Shown: positions 8,114 through 17,062 of the stretch, one piece after another
How positions within the stretch are numbered: the first letter of the stretch is position 1
Layout of the letters: the number at the start of each line of letters is the position of its first letter
DNA from: Lachnospiraceae bacterium
GTDB taxonomy: Bacteria; Bacillota; Clostridia; Lachnospirales; Lachnospiraceae
Direction: 5' to 3'
DNA: 64,000 nucleotides
NCBI GenBank assembly: GCA_910574745.1
Contig: CAJTCE010000021.1
Location: 1-64,000 of the forward strand
Program-made: the position numbers and the translations under genes
The notes under the pieces: model-generated
Seen by the model: the letters and a program-made list of their open reading frames with translations, nothing else
The model's database searches: none
What the model was told of the DNA's origin: nothing

Positions 8114-9781
8114 TTAATTAATACTTAAACCGGCGCTTGCATATCCTGTAACGGTATTAAGCAGAGTTAAACCGCTTGCAGTTGCCGAAAATACCAACAT
8201 CAATCGTGTTTGAGCCGTTACCGGAATATTGAGGCCTGTAAGAGCACCGTTTAACAATGTTCCAACAGATATGAGGCCGGAAAGTGATGGCGTCAGACTG
8301 ATTAATGTTCCGGCTATAGGAGAAAATACATTATTCGGCGTTGTTGACTGATATATCTGCGCATTTACCGTAACTGTGGAACCTACTAAGGATAAAGCCA
8401 CCGTTGTACTGAAGAATGCACTAAATGAAGTAATTGTACCTGCACGTGGAACCTGAAAAGCAAAGTTAGAAAGCGTTCCGGCAGCATTTGTAATATCTAT
8501 TGTAGAACCTAACAGTGTAAGCCCCTGGGCACTGCTTCCAAAGCCAACAAAAGTGGGAAGTCCTGCAAGCCCTCCTGCAATCGTCGTCAGTGCAACCGGA
8601 AGCCCTGATGCAAACGGAATGATAGCGCCGGTGCCGGCAATACCTGTCGGGCCGGTTGCTCCTGTTGCTCCGTCGGCTCCTGTGGCTCCCGTGGCTCCTG
8701 TTGCTCCGTCTGCTCCGGTCGCTCCTGTGGCTCCTGTGGCTCCTGTTGCGCCGGTGGCTCCGTCTGCTCCGGTGGCTCCCGTGGCTCCTGTGGCGCCGGT
8801 GGCTCCGTCTGCTCCCATCGCTCCTGTGGCTCCGTCGGCCCCGGTCGCTCCCGTTGCCCCTGTGGCTCCTGTGGCTCCGGTTGCCCCGGTGGCTCCGTCT
8901 GCTCCCGTGGCTCCGGTGACTCCATCAGCTCCGGTGGCTCCATCTGCTCCGGTCGCTCCGGTTGCTCCCGTGGCTCCTGTGGCCCCGTCGGCCCCGGTTG
9001 CCCCTGTAGCTCCTGTGGCTCCTGTTGCGCCGGTAACTCCGTCGGCCCCGGTGGCTCCGGTGGCTCCTGTTGCTCCTGTTGGGCCGGTGGCTCCGTCAGC
9101 TCCGGTCGCTCCAGTCGCTCCTGTGGCCCCGTCAGCCCCGGTGGCTCCGGTGGCTCCAGTAGGTCCCGTGGCTCCGTCATCTCCCGGGCAGCCTTTCGGT
9201 CCCTGAATTCCAATAGGGCCTGTTACACCCTGGATACCTTGTGCACCGGTTACACCTTGAGGTCCCATGGGGCCTGTAGGCCCGGTAGAACCTGTAACAC
9301 CGGGGATACCTCTGGGTCCCTGTGGACCTATATCTCCCTGTGGACCGACCGGTCCGGTAGGTCCGGGATTTCCCGCAGGACCCTGAGGCCCCGGATCGCC
9401 CTTAGGACCTTCGCAACCCGGATCGCCTTTAGGACCGATATCGCCACGGACACCCTGAATGCCTTGAAGTCCCTGTGGTCCTGCATATCCTCTCGGCCCT
9501 GCACAGCCTCTTGAACCGGTGTTGCCTGTAGGCCCTACAGGACCTGTATTTCCTCTTGGACCTCTTGCACCGGGACAACCGGGAATCCCCTGAGGGCCCA
9601 TAGGTCCCTGATCGCCTTTATCTCCCTTAGGGCCGGGACAGCCGCTATCACCTTTCATGCCCTGTGGTCCCATGGGACCCTGATCGCCTTTGGGTCCCGC
9701 AGGACCGCGCTCACAGCAGGAAGGTTGACACTGATTATCGCTTTGGTTTGAATAGCAATTGCAAATGCTATTTTGATTCAT
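8114..9781 (-). CDS. Collagen-like exosporium protein with BclB-type C-terminal domain
   Basis: A 555-residue protein: a Cys/Asn-rich N-terminus (about 28 residues), a long Gly-X-Y collagen region (residues about 29-385), then a 170-residue C-terminal domain beginning [16 protein letters not shown] and ending [10 protein letters not shown], which matches the BclB C-terminal domain of Bacillus exosporium proteins. The first part of the collagen region is GPKGDQGP-like and charged; the second half is nearly pure GAT/GAD. Thr in such triplets is O-glycosylated in BclA, and a glycosyltransferase gene sits upstream. I chose the ATG at 9781 (AAGGA about 10 nt upstream). No signal peptide is visible, as expected for a mother-cell-made spore-surface protein. 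A sigma-K-like promoter precedes it. Confidence 0.9.
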   Translation of the reverse strand: MNQNSICNCYSNQSDNQCQPSCCERGPAGPKGDQGPMGPQGMKGDSGCPGPKGDKGDQGPMGPQGIPGCPGARGPRGNTGPVGPTGNTGSRGCAGPRGYAGPQGLQGIQGVRGDIGPKGDPGCEGPKGDPGPQGPAGNPGPTGPVGPQGDIGPQGPRGIPGVTGSTGPTGPMGPQGVTGAQGIQGVTGPIGIQGPKGCPGDDGATGPTGATGATGADGATGATGATGADGATGPTGATGATGATGADGVTGATGATGATGATGADGATGATGATGATGADGATGADGVTGATGADGATGATGATGATGATGATGADGATGAMGADGATGATGATGATGADGATGATGATGATGATGADGATGATGATGADGATGATGPTGIAGTGAIIPFASGLPVALTTIAGGLAGLPTFVGFGSSAQGLTLLGSTIDITNAAGTLSNFAFQVPRAGTITSFSAFFSTTVALSLVGSTVTVNAQIYQSTTPNNVFSPIAGTLISLTPSLSGLISVGTLLNGALTGLNIPVTAQTRLMLVFSATASGLTLLNTVTGYASAGLSIN

Positions 9782-9855
9782 ATCAAACACATCCTTTACA
9801 ATTTATTTAAAAAAATATTTAATTGATTCGACAAAAAAATATCTTTTTCTACAAA

Positions 9856-9882
9856 AATTTTATGAGTGTTTGATCTATTTGT
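9856..9882 (-). promoter_or_regulatory. Sigma-K-like promoter of the BclB-type gene
   Basis: On the minus strand, AC (9881-9882), 16 nt, then CATAAAATT (9856-9864). The Bacillus sigma-K consensus is AC-N16/17-CATANNNTA. No sigma-A -35 fits at this place. The other collagen gene has the same pattern with 17 nt. Confidence 0.5.
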
Positions 9883-9889
9883 TACTTAT

Positions 9890-9931
9890 GTACAACTTTT
9901 CCGGCCGCGTTAAAACATGATGCCGGAAAAG
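9890..9931 (-). terminator. Terminator after the glycosyltransferase gene
   Basis: The perfect 10-bp stem CTTTTCCGGC/GCCGGAAAAG (9896-9905 with 9922-9931) is followed by only a weak T-run. It separates the glycosyltransferase transcript from the BclB-type gene, which has its own promoter. Confidence 0.6.
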
Positions 9932-9947
9932 CTTTCCCTATAAAATA

Positions 9948-11024
9948 TCAGGAAATCTGCAGTCTGTCAAAGTAATCCTTATTATAAAGATATGCTTTGG
10001 AATAAGGCTTGCACAGCCCTGCCCTTTCATTGTATTCCTTTGCCTTTTTCCTGTCTCCCATTTTGTCGAAACATACACATAATTGTAAAAGAGGGATATA
10101 ATCATAGCAGTCCGGCAAAACAAAACCTCCTGAATATTCATCCCTTTGCGTATGCAAGGCTGTTTCATACCAATAGACAGCATTACGGTAATTTCCATGC
10201 TCTAAAAAATATTTTCCGATATCACAGCACAATTCGGCCCGGGGCAGATCAAAACTCATACTGCGCAAAAGAGTCATCAGTGCAGAGTTTTCCTGCCCTA
10301 GCTGATCATAGCAGTTGGCACAAATAGAACATGCCTCTATTTTATTTTCCACCCAGCCGTCCGTTGATTGCAAAAACTGTTCAAATACAGAAACTGCTTC
10401 TTCATATTGTTTGTGGTAGTACAATTCCCGCCCGTAATAATATTGCTGCCGCGCATCTAAAGTCTTTCCGTCTGCAAGCATCTTTTGATATATTTTCAGG
10501 TTCCTGTCAGGATCTTTGGCATTTATTTTTTTGTGACATATGGCAATGTCGGAATATATTACCTTGCCACTGGGCGGAATCACTTCATGAACCGCACCAA
10601 CCCAGCGGTATTTTGAACAGTTTTTTATCCATCTTTCCCGAAAATAAGAAAAAGACGGCCTGCCGTTTTCGTCAAAAGCAGTATGGTATTTCATCATTAC
10701 AATGTCCGTGTCCGGCAGAAGGGATTTCTTTAGCTGCAGAAATTTTTCCCTTTCCGTTTTTTCCAGAATATCGTCAGCATCCATCCACATACAGTAATCC
10801 ATAGTTGCCTTGGAAAAAGAATAATTTCTGGCATCGGAAAAATCATCTGTCCATGGATACGAATAAACCTTCGCTGTATAACCGGACGCTATTTCTACGG
10901 TTTTGTCAGTCGAACCGGTATCAACAATAACAATTTCATCTACAAGTTCTGCTATACTGTCGAGACAGCGTGCTATATGCATCTCTTCATTTTTAACGAT
11001 CATACAAATACTTATTGTCGGCAT
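9948..11024 (-). CDS. Family 2 glycosyltransferase with TPR-like C-terminal half
   Basis: A 358-residue cytoplasmic enzyme. The N-terminal GT-A domain shows ISICMIVKNEE, the nucleotide-binding DTGSTDKT, and the metal-binding MDADD (DXD). From about residue 185 the protein becomes helical, with TPR-like repeats (YYYGRELYYHKQYEEAVSVF, then YRNAVYWYETAL). SunS/YcdA-like transferases that modify proteins share this layout. AAGGAG precedes the ATG. It lies 24 nt behind a collagen-like gene and just before another, so glycosylation of their Thr-rich collagen stretches is the obvious inference; donor sugar and target are unproven. Confidence 0.88.
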   Translation of the reverse strand: MPTISICMIVKNEEMHIARCLDSIAELVDEIVIVDTGSTDKTVEIASGYTAKVYSYPWTDDFSDARNYSFSKATMDYCMWMDADDILEKTEREKFLQLKKSLLPDTDIVMMKYHTAFDENGRPSFSYFRERWIKNCSKYRWVGAVHEVIPPSGKVIYSDIAICHKKINAKDPDRNLKIYQKMLADGKTLDARQQYYYGRELYYHKQYEEAVSVFEQFLQSTDGWVENKIEACSICANCYDQLGQENSALMTLLRSMSFDLPRAELCCDIGKYFLEHGNYRNAVYWYETALHTQRDEYSGGFVLPDCYDYIPLLQLCVCFDKMGDRKKAKEYNERAGLCKPYSKAYLYNKDYFDRLQIS

Positions 11025-11048
11025 ATTAAATTCTCCTTATTCATTATT

Positions 11049-11933
11049 TCATTGTCTGTAGAGCTTTTCTATACTCAGGCTCATATTGACCACCGATGCG
11101 CTTGCTGAAGAATCCCATACAAAGAACAAAGTGGAATCATTAAGTATTTCAATTATAAAATATCTCGACACCTCCAGATTTTCCCTTCTCGCTGCCGCTT
11201 TTGCAAATCCTGCATATGCATTCTGCACACAGTCATGAAATACAGGAGTAAGCTTTATGAAACCATGTTTCTTCATGACTGTAGATGCACAATAATAGAC
11301 AGCATAATAGCCGGGACGCAACAGAATGGAATAGCTGTTACAAAGAGATATATTTCCGGTAATATCCGGTATATCAATTTTTAGCGGCAGATTGGCGCTT
11401 TCCGGAACAATGATCTCCTGACTTAAAAAAGATGCAAATACACTGTTTTGTGGATAACCGGGAGGACCTGCCGGTCCACGGGGGCCCTGTTCTCCCCTGG
11501 GTCCCATGGGTCCCGTAGCTCCCTGTGGTCCCTGGGGCCCCGAAATTCCCTGAGGCCCCGGCTCTCCGCGTTCGCCCGGACAGCCTGGAGGGCCCTGTTC
11601 TCCTCTTGGTCCCATCGGCCCGGGTTCTCCCTGACAGCAGGAAAATCCCTGTTCCATCCTTGTTCCCATAAGCCCGGGCTCTCCCTGACAACCGAAAAAT
11701 CCAAATTTATCCTGCTGATTTATAAAACCGGAACCGCAGTCACAGGAAGCGTCGTCTTCCTCCGGTTCTGTAATACAGGCGTTCTGAGAATTATCTGATG
11801 TGGTATTTCCTGCTTCAACTTTATCATTCCGTGAAGGCTGGGATGCATTTTGATTATAATTTCCGTTAAGATTTCTCCTCACGCCAAACAGATTCGGCGG
11901 ATTAAATATCCAATTTGTGTTATAGTTACTCAA
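11049..11933 (-). CDS. Collagen-like protein with C1q/TNF-like C-terminal domain (BclA-like)
   Basis: A 294-residue protein: Asn-rich N-terminal tail (about 85 residues, including a Cys-Asp-Cys segment), an imperfect collagen stretch with repeats such as [15 protein letters not shown] (about residues 85-160), then a 130-residue C-terminal part rich in beta-strands ([39 protein letters not shown]) resembling the jelly-roll head of BclA. It starts with TTG at 11933, 6 nt after GAGGTGA. It shares a transcript with the glycosyltransferase and has a sigma-K-like promoter. No signal peptide is seen. It is probably a spore-surface filament component. Confidence 0.85.
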   Translation of the reverse strand: MSNYNTNWIFNPPNLFGVRRNLNGNYNQNASQPSRNDKVEAGNTTSDNSQNACITEPEEDDASCDCGSGFINQQDKFGFFGCQGEPGLMGTRMEQGFSCCQGEPGPMGPRGEQGPPGCPGERGEPGPQGISGPQGPQGATGPMGPRGEQGPRGPAGPPGYPQNSVFASFLSQEIIVPESANLPLKIDIPDITGNISLCNSYSILLRPGYYAVYYCASTVMKKHGFIKLTPVFHDCVQNAYAGFAKAAARRENLEVSRYFIIEILNDSTLFFVWDSSASASVVNMSLSIEKLYRQ

Positions 11934-11989
11934 TTAAAATCACCTCATTAATATTCAATACTAAGTAATGATGCATTTGTGTCATAATA

Positions 11990-12017
11990 AATTATATGCA
12001 TGAAAATTAAATTCGGT
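11990..12017 (-). promoter_or_regulatory. Sigma-K-like promoter of the collagen-glycosyltransferase operon
   Basis: On the minus strand, AC (12016-12017), 17 nt, then CATATAATT (11990-11998). TATAAT also occurs inside, so a sigma-A reading is possible, but no TTGACA-like hexamer lies at the right distance. Confidence 0.45.
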
Positions 12018-12131
12018 TTTTACTGCTTTAAACGCTTCCTCTTTTACATTTCTTTCCTGAATCCTGTCAGGACAATCGGCCTGAAAACGATCCCGGAAAA
12101 TGATTCCAGATAATTATCCTAATATAAAAAT

Positions 12132-12172
12132 AAAAAAGGATACACCGCATTATAACGGCATATCCTTTATCT
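12132..12172 (-). terminator. pnp terminator
   Basis: AAAGGATA pairs with TATCCTTT around a loop holding an ACCG/CGG sub-stem; the minus strand continues with a six-T run. It lies just after the pnp stop codon. Confidence 0.75.
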
Positions 12173-12185
12173 TTACTAAATATTA

Positions 12186-14276
12186 TTAATCCTGCTTTAC
12201 ATCCTTCATGGAGAAGCTGATACGTCCCATCTTGTCCTTGCCTAAGCAGACAACGGTTACCATATCGCCTAATGTGAGCACATCCTCTACATGATTGATT
12301 CTTTCCCTTGCAATCTTGGAAATATGAACCATGCCTTCCTTGCCGGGTGCGAACTCGATAAATGCACCAAATTCCTTGATGCTGACAACTTTTCCCTTGA
12401 AAATCTGGCCTTCTTCAAAGTCGGTTGTGATAATCTCAATCATCTCAATCGCCTTATTCATCATGGCCGCATCCGTACCACATACGGAAACTGCGCCGTC
12501 ATCGGTAATATCGATTTTCACGCCGGTCTGGTCAATAATGGCATTGATAGTCTTGCCTCTCTGTCCCACAACATCGCCGATTTTCTCAGGATCAATCTGA
12601 ATCTGGATGATCTTGGGCGCATATTTGCCAACCTCAGGTCTGGGAGCGGCAATGGCAGGCTTCATACAGGTATCCATAATAAACTCTCTCGCTTCACGGC
12701 ATCTTGCAATGGCGCCTTCCACGATTGGTCTGGTAAGACCGTGAATCTTTATATCCATCTGGATCGCTGTAATACCTTCTGTTGTACCGGTTACCTTAAA
12801 GTCCATATCGCCGAAGAAATCTTCCAGTCCCTGAATATCGGTAAGCAGTACATAATCATCATCGGTATCCCCTGTTACAAGACCACAGGAAATACCTGCA
12901 ACCATTTTCTTAATGGGCACGCCTGCAGCCATCAAGGACATACAGGATGCACAAGTGGAAGCCATGGAAGTGGAACCGTTAGACTCAAAAGTCTCGGATA
13001 CGGTACGGATTGCATAAGGGAATTCCGCTTCGCTGGGAAGAACCGGAATCAATGCCTTCTCCGCTAAAGCGCCATGACCGATTTCACGACGTCCCGGTCC
13101 TCTGCTTACCTTTGTCTCTCCTACGGAATAGGAAGGAAAATTATAGTGATGTAAATATCTCTTGGAAGTAATATTTTCATCCAGTCCGTCCACTCTCTGA
13201 ACCTCGGAAAGAGGCGCTAAAGTACATACATTGCAAATCTGTGTCTGTCCGCGGGTAAACATAGCGGAACCATGAACACGGGGAATAATATCCACTTCTG
13301 CCGCCAAAGGACGAATCTGATTTAACTGACGGCCGTCAGGACGCTTGTGATCTTTTAAAATCATCTTGCGGACAGTCTTTTTCTGATACTGGTAAACAGC
13401 CTCGGACAAAATAGGAAGCCAATCTTCTTTTTCCGCAAATGCCTCTTCCAATTTCGCTGTCACGTTCCTGATATTTTCTTCACGAACCTGTTTTTCATCG
13501 GTAAATACTGCTTCTTCCATTTCTGCAGGAGGTACGATTTCCTTAATGGCATCAAACATTTCCTGAGGGATGGCGCAGCTTTCATATTCATGTTTGGGTT
13601 TTCCCACCTCAGCCACAATACCGTTAATAAACTGGATAATCGTCTGGTTTACTTCATGAGCCATATAGATTGCTTCAATCATTTTTGCTTCAGGAATCTC
13701 ATTAGCTCCGGCCTCAATCATAATAACCTTTTGGGCTGTAGATGCAACGGTCAGGCTCAAATCGCCGTTATCCCATATCTCCTGACTGGGATTCAAAATA
13801 AACTCTCCATCCTTCATACCCACCTGGGTCATAGCGCAGGGACCGTCAAAAGGAATATCGGAAATACAGGTTGCAATGGCTGTTCCAAGCATTGCCACGA
13901 TTTCCGGCCTGCACTCCGGATCAACGCTCATTACCATGTTGTTTAAGGTAACGTCGTTTCTGTAATCCTTGGGGAACAGAGGACGCATAGGTCTGTCGAT
14001 CACACGGCTTGTAAGCACTGCATTTTCAGATGCCTTACCTTCACGTTTGTTAAATCCTCCTGGGATTTTGCCTACTGCGTATAATTTTTCCTCATATTCT
14101 ACGCTGCAGGGAAAGAAATCAATGCCTTCCCTGGGTTTCTCACTTGCCGTAGCAGTGGATAATACTGTTGTTTCTCCATAGTGCATAAATGCACATCCGT
14201 TAGCCTGTTTGCCCACTCTTCCGATATCAACGGACAAGGTGCGGCCTGCAAGCTCCATACTGTAAGTTTTGTACAT
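12186..14276 (-). CDS. pnp: Polyribonucleotide nucleotidyltransferase (PNPase)
   Basis: A 696-residue protein with two RNase PH-like domains joined by a helical linker, then KH and S1 domains. The second core carries FTRGQTQ and GDTDDDYVLLTDIQGLEDF; the KH contains IGDVVGQRGKTIN; the S1 has KEFGAFIEFAPGKEGMVHIS. It degrades RNA 3'-5' using phosphate and can add tails; in Firmicutes it is part of the RNA-decay machinery. Length equals the family norm. A long inverted repeat fills its leader (14308-14478), which may serve autoregulation as known for enterobacterial pnp. Confidence 0.97.
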   Translation of the reverse strand: MYKTYSMELAGRTLSVDIGRVGKQANGCAFMHYGETTVLSTATASEKPREGIDFFPCSVEYEEKLYAVGKIPGGFNKREGKASENAVLTSRVIDRPMRPLFPKDYRNDVTLNNMVMSVDPECRPEIVAMLGTAIATCISDIPFDGPCAMTQVGMKDGEFILNPSQEIWDNGDLSLTVASTAQKVIMIEAGANEIPEAKMIEAIYMAHEVNQTIIQFINGIVAEVGKPKHEYESCAIPQEMFDAIKEIVPPAEMEEAVFTDEKQVREENIRNVTAKLEEAFAEKEDWLPILSEAVYQYQKKTVRKMILKDHKRPDGRQLNQIRPLAAEVDIIPRVHGSAMFTRGQTQICNVCTLAPLSEVQRVDGLDENITSKRYLHHYNFPSYSVGETKVSRGPGRREIGHGALAEKALIPVLPSEAEFPYAIRTVSETFESNGSTSMASTCASCMSLMAAGVPIKKMVAGISCGLVTGDTDDDYVLLTDIQGLEDFFGDMDFKVTGTTEGITAIQMDIKIHGLTRPIVEGAIARCREAREFIMDTCMKPAIAAPRPEVGKYAPKIIQIQIDPEKIGDVVGQRGKTINAIIDQTGVKIDITDDGAVSVCGTDAAMMNKAIEMIEIITTDFEEGQIFKGKVVSIKEFGAFIEFAPGKEGMVHISKIARERINHVEDVLTLGDMVTVVCLGKDKMGRISFSMKDVKQD

Positions 14277-14307
14277 AGCTTAACTCCTTTTCTGATTTAT
14301 AATATTT

Positions 14308-14478
14308 ATCAGGCAGAAGCCGCCGAAACTACTGATGCATCTACAAACCTGACGTCCTGCCGCGATTCGGAAAATGTCGATCGCGATTCTAAAATGAAAA
14401 ACACACCGCAATAGAAGCAATGTATCCTCCGCGTTTGTCCATGCATCAGTGGTCTCGGAAATTTCTTCTGCCTATGAT
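14308..14478. repeat. Long imperfect inverted repeat in the pnp leader
   Basis: The arms 14308-14348 and 14432-14478 pair over about 40 nt with a few mismatches and a 3-5-nt offset; the best part is ACTGATGCAT/ATGCATCAGT flanked by AGGCAGAAG/CTTCTGCCT. The centre contains a direct repeat GCGATTC(N2)AAAATG (about 14363-14397). It lies wholly between rpsO and pnp, ending about 30 nt before the pnp start. Confidence 0.65.
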
Positions 14479-14486
14479 TACACAAA

Positions 14487-14509
14487 AGGACGGATATGAA
14501 ATCCGTCCT
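14487..14509 (-). terminator. rpsO terminator
   Basis: The perfect 9-bp stem AGGACGGAT/ATCCGTCCT has a 5-nt loop; TTTTGTG follows on the minus strand. It sits just after the rpsO stop codon. Confidence 0.8.
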
Positions 14510-14525
14510 CTTATGATTATCATCA

Positions 14526-14792
14526 TTATTTTCTAAGTCCAAGTCTTTCAATCAGAGAACGGTATCTTTCAATATCTGTTTTCTTTAAGTATGCAAGTAA
14601 ACCTCTTCTCTGACCAACCATCTTAAGCATACCTCTTCTGGAATGATGATCCTTCGGATGCTCCTTTAAATGGTCTGTTAACTCTTTGATTCTCGCTGTC
14701 AATACAGCTACCTGAACTTCGGGTGAACCTGTGTCGCCTTCTGTTCTGGCATACTCTTTGATAATCGCCTGTTTCTTTTCTTTAGAAATCAT
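14526..14792 (-). CDS. rpsO: 30S ribosomal protein S15
   Basis: The 88-residue protein with the S15 core ([44 protein letters not shown]) is the standard length. S15 binds 16S rRNA at the 20-22 helix junction early in 30S assembly. The start follows GGAGGATTAAAA. It is a single-gene transcript with its own consensus promoter and a structured leader, as expected for an autoregulated ribosomal protein. Confidence 0.98.
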   Translation of the reverse strand: MISKEKKQAIIKEYARTEGDTGSPEVQVAVLTARIKELTDHLKEHPKDHHSRRGMLKMVGQRRGLLAYLKKTDIERYRSLIERLGLRK

Positions 14793-14882
14793 TTTTAATC
14801 CTCCTTGTTTTCATATGGCCGGACTAAGAACCCGGTTGGAGTATCCGGAATCCGAGTGCCGGTTAAATTTCACACAAGGTAA
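14793..14882 (-). promoter_or_regulatory. Structured rpsO leader, candidate S15-binding RNA
   Basis: The roughly 85-nt 5' UTR holds several complementary CCGG/CCGG and GGCCGGA/TCCGG-type segments (14817-14865) just before the ribosome binding site. S15 represses its own mRNA in several phyla through varied structures. I cannot fold it here, so this rests on position and complementarity. Confidence 0.4.
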
Positions 14883-14911
14883 ATTATAACACGGTTTTTT
14901 CCACATGTCAA
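14883..14911 (-). promoter_or_regulatory. rpsO promoter (sigma-A)
   Basis: TTGACA (14906-14911), a 17-nt spacer, and TATAAT (14883-14888): perfect consensus. It lies about 40 nt downstream of the bceB-like stop codon with no terminator between. Confidence 0.92.
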
Positions 14912-14950
14912 ACCTGCAAATCTTTCATTTTTACCATTAGCCCCCAAACC

Positions 14951-17062
14951 CTATTCATACATTTTTCTATTTAAGCAGTATAAATCATGAGTCAGATTTT
15001 TTCTAATCATATAAACGGTTGCGCTGTAATAGCATGCAAGTATCAAAACGATCAGTATCCCCGGTATCAGCACGCCGAATCGAAATCCAATGCTGCCCAT
15101 ATAAGTAAATATCTTATGTCCGTATCGCAAAACGAATGAGTAAATTATCGGCAATGCAATCATAAATGCGGCAATACAGGGAGTAAAGAAATATATAAGA
15201 CTTTGTCTGTTTGTCATTTTCAGAATATCACGTTCTTCTACTCCCATCCGGTACAAATTTCGATACTGTATACGATGGTCAATGCAGTCTGTAATTGACT
15301 GTAGGGCTAAAACCGTCACACAAATAATAAAAAATACCATTCCTGAGTAAATTCCCAACAGCCGTATGCTTGTTGCAGTCATAGTTACATCATTGTTTTC
15401 CTGAGACCAAAAACGGATTGGCTCAATAAAGCCGACATAATTTTTGTCCTTGTGATATTTCACTTCATACTTTTCATACAGATAGGAATAATGCTCTTTA
15501 AAATATGCCAGGATTTCTTCATAAATGGTATCGCAAAGAGCGTATGGTATTTCATTTTCTGTATTCGCATAATAACATATCCTCGCAAGAAAAAGATTAT
15601 TACAAACCTCATCCGGGAAAACCAATACCGTACCGTCCATATTAAAAAGATATTTCCCTAAGGGCTCGTTACAGACAGACTTATCTGCCAGCGTAAGGAC
15701 TGTACCGTCATCCAGCTGTATCTGCGTCGTATCAATACTTTTTTCAATACTCTCTCTATCCAGTTCATAATCAATATGCATGAAAAACTGATCATCGGCT
15801 AATTCAATTGTTTCAAATCCTGCCATCTTCCTCATGTCGTTATAATCCGAAATTGTCATTGCCAGTCTTGGCAGATCGCGCCAGTTTTCCCTGGTATCCA
15901 CGGTATTGAAATCCCTTTCCCATATAAAAAAACTCTCCTGTGCCAGCTCTTCTGATAATGCAATATCATGCTTTTCAAGAATATCCTTAACAAAAGTATA
16001 ATCAATGTGAGGAATATCTTCTTTTTCATCAATGTATCTGTATGAATTGTTGATCATAATATCAAAAGGCATACGGTAATTCAAATATCCTGTGGTAATC
16101 TCTGCCATGACGGGCAGAATCACAAAAGCAGTCAGCGAAACCGTAATCGCCAATGTTGAAACGGAAAGTATATTTACCGTAGACGACACTTTCTGAAATA
16201 AGTTTCCCAAAAGCACGGAATTAATATTCCGGTTCTTCCATTTTTTATGGTTCCGTATAACGATCAGAATAAAAGAAGCCGTATTGTACAAAGCAAATAT
16301 CCCAATAATAGCCGCCGCAACGGAAACCGTCTGATAACGATTACTGATATATGCCGGTATATCTCCTGCATATATGCTATTTATATGGGCAAAAGAATAA
16401 AGCATTACACCCACAATACCAAAGCACAATACAGTTACACCAAGAGAAAACAGGTAAAAGCATTTCCCTTTCTTTTGTCCCTCATTTACCCTTTTTTCCT
16501 TCAACAGGTCAATAAGCTTAATTTTGTAAAGCTTTCGCGCATTCAGAAAACCGGCAGTCAAAAATCCGATTCCGAAAAACAGGATTGTTACTATTACAGT
16601 ATCCGGATAAAATCCGAATCGAAAGGAATAGGACTCCAAAATTGTACGCATGACAAATGTGACGATAATCCCGGATAATGCCATGCCGCAGATACAGCCC
16701 AAACATACAGCAGCCATACCGAAAATCAGTGTTTCCAGAAAGAATTGCCTTGCAACCATTTTCTGCTCCATTCCCAGAACCATATAGACCGCAAACTCCC
16801 GGCTTCGCTGCTTCAGCATAAAGGTGTTAATATAGCGAATCAGCGCAAAAAAAATAATGGATATTGCCAGAACGGCATAGCGAATCGTATTGCGGAATAA
16901 AATCCATGAATAATTTCCGTCGCCGTCTAAAATGTCATGATACCGGCTTGTCAAGGACAAAAAGGCAAAGAACAGCATACTGCTGATAACCAGCGTGCAA
17001 AAATAGATTGTATATTCTTTAACCGCCCTCTTGACATTATTACCAAACAGCTTAGTATACAT
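14951..17062 (-). CDS. BceB-like ABC permease (antimicrobial-peptide detoxification)
   Basis: A 703-residue permease with ten predicted helices and a large extracellular loop of about 200 residues (roughly 330-530) between helices 7 and 8, the hallmark of BceB/VraG/YtrF-type FtsX permeases. The first FtsX block contains RSREFAVYMVLGM; the last, LYRMGVEERDILKMTNRQS. These permeases bind peptides such as bacitracin or lantibiotics and also activate the partner kinase. It overlaps the ATPase gene by 11 nt. The peptide handled is unknown. Confidence 0.92.
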   Translation of the reverse strand: MYTKLFGNNVKRAVKEYTIYFCTLVISSMLFFAFLSLTSRYHDILDGDGNYSWILFRNTIRYAVLAISIIFFALIRYINTFMLKQRSREFAVYMVLGMEQKMVARQFFLETLIFGMAAVCLGCICGMALSGIIVTFVMRTILESYSFRFGFYPDTVIVTILFFGIGFLTAGFLNARKLYKIKLIDLLKEKRVNEGQKKGKCFYLFSLGVTVLCFGIVGVMLYSFAHINSIYAGDIPAYISNRYQTVSVAAAIIGIFALYNTASFILIVIRNHKKWKNRNINSVLLGNLFQKVSSTVNILSVSTLAITVSLTAFVILPVMAEITTGYLNYRMPFDIMINNSYRYIDEKEDIPHIDYTFVKDILEKHDIALSEELAQESFFIWERDFNTVDTRENWRDLPRLAMTISDYNDMRKMAGFETIELADDQFFMHIDYELDRESIEKSIDTTQIQLDDGTVLTLADKSVCNEPLGKYLFNMDGTVLVFPDEVCNNLFLARICYYANTENEIPYALCDTIYEEILAYFKEHYSYLYEKYEVKYHKDKNYVGFIEPIRFWSQENNDVTMTATSIRLLGIYSGMVFFIICVTVLALQSITDCIDHRIQYRNLYRMGVEERDILKMTNRQSLIYFFTPCIAAFMIALPIIYSFVLRYGHKIFTYMGSIGFRFGVLIPGILIVLILACYYSATVYMIRKNLTHDLYCLNRKMYE

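Noticed and set aside
8650-9200. CRISPR array
   Set aside because: The repeats are collagen triplet codons without spacer structure, inside an open gene. No CRISPR array was seen anywhere.
8553-9206. Plus-strand 217-codon frame opposite the collagen gene (Ala-Pro-Val repeats)
   Set aside because: It is the mirror of the Gly-X-Y repeats; it has no ribosome binding site and its composition follows from the collagen codons.
12291-13067. Plus-strand 258-codon frame opposite pnp
   Set aside because: Antisense to a clearly conserved gene, with no ribosome binding site.
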